From positions 9,826,001 through 9,890,000 of the forward strand of contig OY986436.1 of NCBI GenBank assembly GCA_963920525.1: a stretch of 64,000 bases of DNA, given 5' to 3'. The DNA is from Dichetophora obliterata (Eukaryota > Arthropoda > Insecta > Diptera > Sciomyzidae). The notes beneath the pieces were generated by a model. It did no database searches, was not told the origin of the DNA, and saw only the letters and a program-made list of their open reading frames with translations. The translations under genes and the position numbers were made by a program. Of this stretch, positions 55,791-64,000 are shown piece by piece. The stretch's first letter is position 1, and every line of letters starts with the position of its first letter.

Positions 55791-57408
55791 TATTTTTCTT
55801 AGATAGCTTAAACTTATAAAGCATACTAAATTTAATTATCACAGGAGCACTCCTATTTATTTCCAAATTTGTATGAGCGCAAAGCACTGTGCACCGTTTA
55901 CTAAAAAGCATTAAGAAATTTGTAGTTACTTCATAAAGCCTCGAAATTATCGCACTAGTTATTTAAATTATTTTTTTAAAATCTTTGTCAGTTCTTTGAG
56001 CCTGAAATAAAAGTTATATTTGGGGAGAAAGAATATTATATTATAAATCTATATTCTGTGTATTGATTCGAATCTGTATGACGATTTCAATAATAGATTT
56101 GACATTAATGATTGGGAGAAAATCATAATTGTAGAATTCGTTGAATTTATTTGACATTTGTTTTAATGCCAAATAATTTCATTCATCAAATTAAAATCCT
56201 TGGCATCTGGCCAGGCAAAGGTAAATCGCTCTTACTTTGATGTCTTAGGCAATAAACAAAATTTAAATCGTATTGACAAATTTTTTAAATGATATGTTTT
56301 AGTTTCAGATTTTAAATCCAAAAAATTCAAAAATCAGAAGAGAAATATCATTTGGCTCTTTTGTTAATTTTTTTTTTTATGTTTTCTATTTTAAAAGCAC
56401 AACATTCTCTAAAATATATCAAATATTTATTATTTTTAGTTTATAAAGTGAATGTTAAATTTTTTTGTTTGGTACTCTTTTGAGTACCAAAGTTGACAAG
56501 GGTTAACAAGACTAAGCATAAAGATACCTCAAGTTTATAATTTTGCACACAAAACAGCTGATGGCGCTTTAAAATGTCACTGTTAATTGCAACAATGCAC
56601 CGCGCAAAGTGAAGTTGTTGACACCATTTTTTAAAGACTCTGCAGCGCATAAAAGATGCTATACACAAGGTCGCGCATGGAACATGCATGAAATCATCAA
56701 AAGAATATGTAACCACAACGTGTGTTTATGTATCTATGGTATTGTAAAGCATAAATTTTGACTGTTTGTTAAGCAGTTGGTTATTAAGACATACAGCAAA
56801 TAGCGTTAAATGCAGTATCTAAGCTTTATAATATTATTAGAGCTTCACTAATCAAACTTATAATTATATTAGTATTTAGCTAATAATTTTTTTTTTTAGT
56901 TTTAAAGAAAAATTTGCAAAATTTTTTATTCGCTGCTTTCGTTGCAAACACAGTTATTGCTTTATTGTTTTTTTATAACTGTTGAAAATACAACACAGAT
57001 CAGTTTGCACCGTTCAAGCCGACAACAACTTAGGCACAGACACAATAAATACATAAAGAAAAAAAAAACAAAAGACAATGTTGAAAGAAAAGGCTAACGA
57101 ATTTAAGCCGAAGGCTAAATATTTGCGTTAAAAGCTGGAGGCAGCAAACAAACGGAGTTGACAGCAGATAAAAAAAAATTACACTAAAATCTTTAAGGGT
57201 TTAACACTCTTTGAAGATTTTTTTAATTAACAACAAGTTAAATGCGATTTCAGGTTTATTCATACACATATAATTGGACAATTTTCCGTTATAAACATTT
57301 CATACACTTTAGGGTTAAGGGGGCAATCTATTGATGGAACCAATAAGATAACGAACGGCAGTTAATTAAATTTTTCTAATTAAAATTTGAGAATTTTTTA
57401 TTATAAAT
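55791..57408. other. AT-rich region, no gene recognised
   Basis: No supported gene. A 91-codon minus-strand frame (56441-56716) is Cys-rich but unrecognised. Confidence 0.35.
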
Positions 57409-57410
57409 TA

Positions 57411-57849
57411 GGGGTATTCACTATGTGGGGTATTTATGATAAATTTTTTTAACAATTTACAATATTTACAACTTATTGTGAAAGTACCTACAATAAAGTC
57501 TAGTATTTTAAAAATCAGCTGATTTTAGTATGTACTTTTGTTTGGAAATATCATTATTTAACTGTAAGAAATCATAAAAAAATTTAAACGAAACACTAAA
57601 TTATATTAATTTTTATAAAATAAACTCACATCGCAGCCGGTAACTTCCTCCATGTTGAGTAGAAATGCTTTTACGATCAGCTGATCAAATACACAACGAA
57701 AATTACAACAAATTCACAATAGAGTTCGGTCGTTGTATTTTTGATACACTGTGCATTTTGTTTTTGTAACTTTACAAAACATACTAAAAATATCAAATTT
57801 ATCAAAAATACACAATACAAGAGCAAATACACCACATCATGAATACCCC
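57411..57849. mobile_element. MITE with GGGGTATTCA termini and TA duplication
   Basis: Inverted termini GGGGTATTCACTATGTGGGG and (right end) GGGGTATTCATGATGTGGTG, flanked by TA (57409-57410, 57850-57851). No coding capacity. Confidence 0.7.
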
Positions 57850-57989
57850 TATTGTTATTTTAATGTAAAAAGGCACTGACAAACTTTCTTCTATTGAATT
57901 TTTTTTCAGATTTCAGTATTCGTAGGTGGCCACAAAAAACTAGATTTTGGAAAAAAAATGTTAGAGCCTATAATATGTAGAAAATCACA

Positions 57990-58450
57990 AAAAAGAACAT
58001 AAGAAATTAACAAGTTATATATTTTTGAGAATTTTTCCAAGGATGCAGTCTTCTAGGCAGAGGCTTGACGAACAATTTGGTGCATAAATCGTCCTTTTAG
58101 GATGTATGGTTTAGGAGTTATGGCCAAAAAACGGAAAAAAGTAGAAAACTACAAAAAAGAACATAAGAAATTAACATGTTATATATTTTTGAGAATTTTT
58201 CCAAGGATGCAGTCTTGTAGGCAGAGGCTTGACGAACAATTTGGTGCATAAATCGTCCTTTTAGGATGTATGGTTTAGGAGTTATGGCCAAAAAACGGGA
58301 AAAAAGTAGAAAATAAATAAAAAAAGAACATAAGAAATTAACATGTTATATATTTTTGAGAATTTTTCCAAGGATGCAGTCTTGTAGGCAGAGGCTTGAC
58401 GAACAATTTGGTGCATAAATCGTCCTTTTAGGATGTATGGTTTAGGAGTT
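57990..58450. repeat. 170-bp satellite, three monomers
   Basis: Three copies at 169-170 base spacing share AAGGATGCAGTCTTGTAGGC, AACAATTTGGTGCATAAATC and TTTTAGGATGTATGGTTTAG. They are clearly related to monomer B of the higher-order array at 23230-25045. Confidence 0.85.
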
Positions 58451-58511
58451 ATTACGAATTATACAATATAATATGATTCAGGGCCATAGCCATGGGAGTT
58501 TTCGGAAATCA

Positions 58512-58529
58512 CCCCCCCCCCCCCCCCCC
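58512..58529. repeat. (C)18 homopolymer
   Basis: An uninterrupted run of 18 C residues in an AT-rich surrounding, preceded by GGGCCATAGCCATGGGAG. Exact length is prone to sequencing error. Confidence 0.85.
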
Positions 58530-58639
58530 GAGGTTCGGAATTTAAATAAAAATTAATGCATTTAAATAATTATTTCATTGAATCACGTTAATATGTTCTA
58601 AATAAACTTCACAAATAGTATACTGAAGTTGCGTTTACG

Positions 58640-59050
58640 TGAAAAAGTCTTTGTTATGAGTTGACAATCTTGAAAAAAAAATCTAGAAAACACAAAATAT
58701 GCATAGATCTTAAAAAAATGTTGAAATTTTAAGAAATGTTCTTTCGATTGGGTTGGATCCTTTTCGCAGAATTTCAAAATCTTGAAAAAAAAATCTTGAA
58801 AACATAATCTTGAAAAAAAAATCTTAGAACTCAAAATCTTGAAAAACCTACGCATAGAATGTATTATTTAATTCGCGCGCGCGGATTAAAGATTAGGTTT
58901 TTCAAGATTTTGAGTTTCAAGATTTTTTTTCAATATTTTCGTTTCAAGATTTTTTTTTTCAAGATTTTGTTTTCAAGATTTTTTTTCAAGATTTTGAAAT
59001 TCTGCGAAAAGAACCCAACCCATTCGAAACAACAAAATTTCTTAAAATTT
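58640..59050. repeat. foldback A (TCAAGATTTT arms)
   Basis: A palindrome centred near 58875 on the GC island TTCGCGCGCGCGGATTAAA. Arms carry tandem TTCAAGATTTT units (AATCTTGAAA on the left) and outer GGTTGGATCCTTTTCGCAGA / TCTGCGAAAAGAACCCAACC. Short frames inside are repeat translations. Confidence 0.7.
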
Positions 59051-59699
59051 TAAATTTATTAATTAAATTAATAAATTAAATTGATTTAAGAATACATTCT
59101 CTAAAGAATAGCGGGCGGATTAAAGAATACATTCTATGCGTAGGTTTTTCAAGATTTCTTAATTTAAAATTTGACACTATTTCAAAAAGTGTCCAATTTC
59201 GAAAGAAGTATTGAATTCTTCGAATAATGTCAAATTTCAAAAATAATCAAAATAATAAATAATTGTCAAGTCACAGAAATTGTCAAATTTTGAAATAAAT
59301 GTCAAATTGTCCCATTATTTAAAAAAGTGTCATGTATCGAAAAAAGTGTAAAATTTGGAATAAGGAATAAGATTCGAAAAAATTGTCAAATTTTGAATAA
59401 GTGCCAAATTTCGAGATGTACAAGTTTTGCAAAAAATATCATATTTCATTTTGAATAAGTTCCAAATTTCGAAAAGTGACAAATTTTGCAAAAAAATGTT
59501 CATAAATGGACAAAAAACCACCACGTCCTCGTCGTTTGTTTGGATGACGCTAAGTGTGGGACCATTAATATTTTAAAAATTTATAATTTTGCCAAAATGT
59601 ATAATTTCGAGAAAAAAACGAAAAGTGTCTAATTTCGAAAACAAAAATGTCAAAATTTGGCAAAATTATAAATTTTTTATATAGTTATGGTCCCAAACC

Positions 59700-59968
59700 C
59701 CCACTGGAATAGCAACCTTGACGCTGGTGTGGGGGCTTAGGTCGCTAGGATGCAGTGGGCTGGAATGACGGAAGCGCAAGCTTCTGACATGGGTCCATAG
59801 GTCATCCTAGGTCATAGAATCCCTCCTAAGGTTTGCGAACTCAACGCAAATCTTTTAAGACTTTTAAACAAACACAAAGGTTCCTTTTGTTCGCTACCGG
59901 TACCACTAAGGACCTGAATTGGTCTATGTGAGGTTTCACGAAGGCATCCGGTTTAACCTAACCTAACC
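59700..59968 (-). mobile_element. GGTTAGGTT-ended retroposon with 14-bp duplication
   Basis: It is flanked by TATGGTCCCAAACC (59686-59699) and TATGGTTCCAAACC (59969-59982), a 13 of 14 match. On the minus strand it starts AGGTTAGGTTAGGTTAAACC and ends near GGTTGCTATTCCAGTGGG. It is more GC-rich than its surroundings. No A or B box is obvious, so its origin (SINE or truncated LINE) is open. The uninterrupted site exists in foldback C (about 62470-62486). Confidence 0.7.
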
Positions 59969-60032
59969 TATGGTTCCAAACCTAGCGTTATCTAGAAAAA
60001 CGACGAGGACGTGCTGGTTTTTTGTCTATTTA

Positions 60033-61319
60033 TTGGGGGTTGGAATTAGTTTTAAAGGTTTTCTAAGAGATGGCGTAACTATCAATAGATCGCATCGGGC
60101 ACACCTGTGACTATATTCATTTCAAAGCACATTGTCTAAGCTTCATTTTTCAGTATGTGTCATTCCACTGAAGTGTAAACAACATATATTTTTTTCTCTG
60201 TGAACATGTCGACTTTCGTTCCAACAAAACGCAATTTGCGGGAAGGTTTACTTTTGTGCTTCCATTTGAAGAAAAAAGCGGTTGAAGCACAACGCACGCT
60301 TACTGAGGCTTACGGGGACTATGCTCCATCGATTTCTACTTGTGAGTACTGGTTCCGTCGGTTTAAAAGTGGTGATTTTGATACGGAAGACAAAGAGCGT
60401 CCGGGCCAGCCGAAAAAGTTTGAAGATGAGGAATTGGAGGCTTTGCTCGATGAAGACCCGTGTCAAACCCTTCAAGAATTGTCAGAATCATTGGGAGTCG
60501 ACTTATCAACGGTCGGCAAACGCTTGAAGGCCATGGGAATGATTCAAAAGCAAGGAAATTGGGTGCCGTACCAGTTGAAGCCGAGAGACGTTGAACGGCG
60601 ATTTTGCATGTGCGAACAACTGCTTCAACGGCATAAAAGGAAGAGTTTTTTGCATCGTATTGTCACTGGCGATGAAAAGTGGATCCATTACGATAATCCT
60701 AAGCGAAAAAAATCGTGGGGACCACCCGGCCATGCATCAACATCGAGGGCCAAGCCGAATATTCATGGCGCCAAGCTTATGCTGTGTATTTGGTGGGATC
60801 AGAAGGGTGTCGTGTACTATGAGCTGCTAAAACCTAACGAAACCATCACTGGGGAACGCTACCAACAACAATTGATGCAATTGAGCCGAGCATTAAAGGT
60901 TAAACGGCCGGAATATGCCAAAAGACACGACAAAGTGGTTTTTCAACATGACAACGCACGGCCACATGTTGCAAGAACCGTCAAGGAAACGTTGGAGGCG
61001 CTGAATTGGGATGTGCTACCCCACCCGCCTTATAGCCCAGACATAGCCCCTTCCGACTACCACCTATTCAGATCGATGACGCATGGCTTGGCTGAGCAGC
61101 GCTTCACTTCTTACGAGGATACCAAAAAATGGGTCGATTCGTGGATTGCCTCAAAAAACGAATCGTTCTTCCGGCGCGGAATCCATATGCTGCCATAAAG
61201 ACGGGAAAATGTTGTAGCTAACGATGGACAATACTTTGAATAATATACATTGTACCGTTGTTTCTAAATAAATGCTCAAAAACCGAAAAAAAACCTTTAA
61301 AATTAATTCCAACCCCCAA
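60033..61319 (+). mobile_element. mariner DNA transposon, nearly intact
   Basis: Inverted repeats TTGGGGGTTGGAATTAGTTT (left) and TTGGGGGTTGGAATTAATTT (right, complemented) extend for about 30 bases with AAAGGTTTT, and TA flanks both ends (60031-60032, 61320-61321). The total of 1287 bp is a full-length mariner. The sister foldback at 62520-62535 shows the empty TA site. Confidence 0.9.
60206..61198 (+). CDS. mariner transposase (DD34D), C-terminally shortened
   Basis: This predicts a 330-residue transposase from the ATG at 60206. Residues 1-110 form the paired-type helix-turn-helix DNA-binding region, ending in KRLKAMGMI. The linker motif WVPYQL is at 119-124 (family WVPHEL). The catalytic triad is Asp156 (VTGDEKW), Asp249 (QHDNARPH) and Asp284 (YSPDIAPSDYHLF), with 34 residues between the last two, so DD34D is complete. 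The frame stops after HMLP, but the sequence beyond the TAA continues in frame as RRENVVANDGQYFE then a second stop, where relatives have ERWEKVV. So one Glu-to-stop change removes about 14 residues. No other damage is visible. Whether the shortened protein acts is unknown. Confidence 0.88.
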   Translation: MSTFVPTKRNLREGLLLCFHLKKKAVEAQRTLTEAYGDYAPSISTCEYWFRRFKSGDFDTEDKERPGQPKKFEDEELEALLDEDPCQTLQELSESLGVDLSTVGKRLKAMGMIQKQGNWVPYQLKPRDVERRFCMCEQLLQRHKRKSFLHRIVTGDEKWIHYDNPKRKKSWGPPGHASTSRAKPNIHGAKLMLCIWWDQKGVVYYELLKPNETITGERYQQQLMQLSRALKVKRPEYAKRHDKVVFQHDNARPHVARTVKETLEALNWDVLPHPPYSPDIAPSDYHLFRSMTHGLAEQRFTSYEDTKKWVDSWIASKNESFFRRGIHMLP

Positions 61320-61790
61320 TATGAACACATATTTTTTAAAATCTGACATTTTTTTGCAAAATTTGTCACTTTTCGAAATTTGGCCATTATTCAAAATTAA
61401 ATATGACATTTTTTGCAAAACTTGTACATTTCGAAACATTTTGACACTTATTCAAAATTTGACAATTTTTTCGAATTTAGACACTTATTCCAAATTTTAC
61501 ACTTTTTTTAAATTTTTTTCACATTTTTTAAATTTGAAACTTTTTGAAATAATTGGATTTAAAAATTTCAAGATTTTGATCTCAAGATTTTTTTTTTTCA
61601 AAATTTGATTTCAAAATTTTGAAATTCTGCAAAAAGGACCCAACCCACACGTGATACATTCAAAAGTACCATCACTATTGTTTTCACTGGGTTTCGCAGA
61701 ATTTCAAAATCTTGAAAAAAATCTTGAAACTCAAAATCTTGAAAAACCTACGCATAGAATGCATTCTTTAATTCGCGCGCGCGGATATGT

Positions 61791-62985
61791 ATATAGAATA
61801 TAGAATACTTTATTCTATCCGTAGGTTCTTCAAGATTTCTTAATTGAAAATTTCACACTATTTCGAAAAGTGTCCAAATTCGGAAGAATTATCAAATTTT
61901 TCGAATAAGGTCAATTTTCGAAAAAAATCAAAGTAATGAATAATTGTAAAGTCATAGAAATTGTAAAATTTTGAAATAAATGTCAAATTGTCCAATTATT
62001 TCAAAAAGTTTCAAATTTCAAAAAGTGTCAAATACCGAAAAGCGTAAAATTTGAAATGTTTTTCAAAAAATCTCATTTAATTTTAAATAAGTGCCAAATT
62101 TCGAAAAGTGACATATTTAGAAAAAAAATGTCAAATTTTTTACAATATTTATTCAAAATTAATAATTTATGTTTTTTTTTAATTCATGAAAATATGAGTT
62201 CATAAATGGACAAAAAACCACCACGTTCTCGTCGTTTGTTTGGATGATGCTAAGTGTGGGACCATAAATATTTAAAAAATTTATAATTTTAAATTAGGCA
62301 CCTTTCGTTTTCTAGATTTTTTTTTTGTTTCAAGATTTTGCACTTCAAGCATTCGGACCGCTCGCCTTTCGAATAAAATGTATAACTTCGATAAAAAAAC
62401 GGAAACGTGTTTAATTTCAAAAACAAAAATGTCAAATTTTGTTAAAATTATAAATTTTTTAAATATTTATGGTCCCACACTTAGCGTCATCCAGACAAAC
62501 GACGAGGACGCGGTGGTTTTTTTTTTTGTCCATTTATGAACACATATTTTTTAAAATTTGACATTCTTTTGCAAAATTTGTCACTTTTCGGAATTTAGCA
62601 CTTATTCAAAATTAAATATGGCATTTTTTGCAAAACTTGTAAATTTCGAAACATTTTGACACTTATTCAAAATTTGACAATTTCTGTGACTTGACAATTA
62701 TTCATTATTTTGATTATTTTCGAAATTTGACAGCATTCGAAAAATTTGATACTTCTTTCAAAATTGCACAAAAAATCTTAATTTCAATTTAGAATTTCCG
62801 CTCGCGCGAATTAAAGAATACATTCTGTGCCTAGGTTTTTCAAGGTTTTTAAGTTTCAAGATTTTTTAAAATTTTCGTTCCGAGACTTTTTTCAAGATTT
62901 TTTTTTTCTTCAAGATTTTGATTTCAAGATTTTGAAATTTTGCGAAAATTCTCTACCCTTGACATCGGCAGTTGTAGCTGATGGT
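61791..62985. repeat. foldback C, uninterrupted sister of foldback B
   Basis: The left arm (61791-62265) and right arm (62475-62830) repeat the foldback B sequence, including ATAAATGGACAAAAAACCAC, CGTCGTTTGTTTGGATGA and the complement at 62478-62530, but without retroposon or mariner. The right side ends at CGCTCGCGCGAATTAAAGAA and another run of TTCAAGATTTT units to about 62945. Confidence 0.65.
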
Positions 62986-63388
62986 AGTGATGATAACAGT
63001 GATGATAACATGCATTCTTGAAAACCTTTCTAGTTCGAACCGCTTAAAAAGATTTTAAAGTATACTTCAGCTAACCACGGATTTTAATTTTTCTCGAGCG
63101 GTTCTCGAATATTTAAATTTTAGCATCCATGGTTTTGTGGCTGGAGTTAGTTGGCTTACTCCATGTATATAAATGGAGCTTATTGTAATTTACGCCACAA
63201 AAAAGTTTTTACTAAATCAATTTTTCTGCCCCTTTCATTGTGACTCTTTTATATTCAAAAGTTTTTAAACAATTAACTTTCGAATTAAAGATATGAGTCG
63301 AAACCTGTTTGAAGTTGCTCATGAGTTATAAAAAGTTGACTTACATTTTTCAGTATTCTGACCCGAGGTAAAGTTTTAAGTCAATCAT
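62986..63388. other. spacer
   Basis: No gene recognised. A small inverted pair GTTAGTTGGCTTACTCCATG / ATGGAGC lies near 63147-63180. Confidence 0.35.
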
Positions 63389-63392
63389 TTAA

Positions 63393-63834
63393 CCCTCATC
63401 CGGCCCTCAAAAAAGTCACAAATAAAACCCTAGTGGGTGAAATTTCACTCATGAGTACTTTGTACGCCTAATTAACTAAAAAAATTTAGTTTTCTTTTAT
63501 ATGCGTTTATTTTGTTGAATTGCAGTTTATTATTTATAGTTAGTGCAAAAATAGACAGCAGTTTTATTCTCACCTCACATATATTTGTTGCAGGAAGGAA
63601 TATGCTTTTCGGTCCTTTTTTTCGCATATGGGTGAAATTTCACCCGGAGGTAGCTTAAGTTACTTTTTAAATATTTGCCGTTATGTTTTATCAAGATAAT
63701 AATTTTTATTGATATCATATTCTAAAATAAAGGGACATTTTATACAAATACCATACATTTGCATTAAAAATGAGCTAGGTATAGCGTTTTAAACTTTAAA
63801 ATGGGTGAAATTTCACCCAAGGGTCGAATGAGGG
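63393..63834. mobile_element. piggyBac-type element with TTAA duplication
   Basis: The left end CCCTCATCCGGCCCT and the right end (complement CCCTCATTCGACCCT) are flanked by TTAA at 63389-63392 and 63835-63838. The motif GGGTGAAATTTCAC, itself partly palindromic, occurs three times (about 63436, 63630, 63803). 442 bp, no coding capacity. Confidence 0.7.
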
Positions 63835-63838
63835 TTAA

Positions 63839-64000
63839 GTAATTTTTTGAATTTTTAGGTTTTAAGATTTATGAAGTTTATGTCAAAGTTTTGGTATCTC
63901 TAAAATTTTATTAATTTGAGATAAATAAGATATCGTTCTCATTCTTTAAAATTCTTAAAACATACCTCCGTAATTCAAAGGGCAAGATCCGTTTGAACCG
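63839..64000. other. AT-rich window end
   Basis: Nothing recognised. Confidence 0.4.

Larger units (their letters stand above)
59095..61790. repeat. foldback B, split by a retroposon and a mariner
   Basis: The left arm (59095-59570) begins GCGGATTAAAGAATACATTC and TATGCGTAGGTTTTTCAAGA and continues as a tandem run of a 'TGTCAAATTTCGAAAA'-type unit. The right arm (61322-61790) is its complement. The inner segment GTCCTCGTCGTTTG/CAAACGACGAGGAC and AAGTGTGGGACCAT flank a loop near 59600-59650. The retroposon at 59700-59968 and the mariner at 60033-61319 are insertions; without them the element is about 1.1 kb. Confidence 0.65.

Noticed and set aside
58598..59053. 85- and 64-codon Phe/Lys-rich frames
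   Set aside because: Translations of TTCAAGATTTT units in foldback A on opposite strands.
60248..60830. Frames of 75-81 codons overlapping the mariner transposase
   Set aside because: Shadows of the real transposase frame in other frames.

Overview
This window looks like gene-poor, AT-rich nuclear DNA from an insect, most likely a dipteran. The evidence is a DD34D mariner, CR1/jockey-like and RTE-like LINEs, tRNA-headed SINEs, several MITE types, Helitron-type ends and GGTTAGGTT-type retroposon ends. I found no host protein-coding gene that I can support. Nearly every long open frame is a transposon protein or an accidental frame through a repeat. Species and chromosome position are inference.

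Layout. 0-8.5 kb: a minus-strand Helitron, a piggyBac-type TTAA element (3.5-4.0 kb), a nest of MITEs (5.0-6.1 kb) and a hAT-like element (6.2-8.0 kb) that itself holds a MITE and a second Helitron. 9-13.4 kb: a diverged minisatellite, then a candidate autonomous CACTA/Mirage/Chapaev-type (CMC) DNA transposon with a 269-residue transposase-like frame. 15-19 kb: a second piggyBac-type element, two foldback palindromes and small tandem duplications. 21.5-25.6 kb: a candidate non-autonomous CACTA-like element, a higher-order satellite (three monomers of about 170 bp per unit of about 510 bp) and a third Helitron. 29-33 kb: a hairpin-forming foldback, a tRNA-headed SINE and a decayed LINE whose ORF1 keeps a complete PHD zinc finger.

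36-41 kb: a tandem repeat split by a foldback MITE with TAA target duplications, a third piggyBac-type element, and one SINE inserted in another. 41.8-47.1 kb: a dead CR1/jockey-like LINE (YADE instead of YADD), three MITEs and a remnant of a LINE of the I/R1/jockey type. 47.3-49.1 kb: a 5'-truncated RTE-like LINE with an intact YADD box, inserted in a SINE and flanked by an 11-bp duplication. 52-55.8 kb: an 18-bp minisatellite split by a Helitron, then a satellite of about 155 bp split by a hAT-like MITE. 57.4-63.8 kb: a MITE, three more monomers of the 170-bp satellite, concatenated foldback elements carrying a retroposon and a nearly intact mariner, and a TTAA-flanked element at the end.

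The genes form no shared pathway. The value of the window is its stratigraphy: many insertions have readable target duplications or uninterrupted sister copies, so their relative order can be deduced. I did not find a clearly new biological system. The best candidates for something undescribed are the CMC-type element, the higher-order satellite and the concatenated foldback family.
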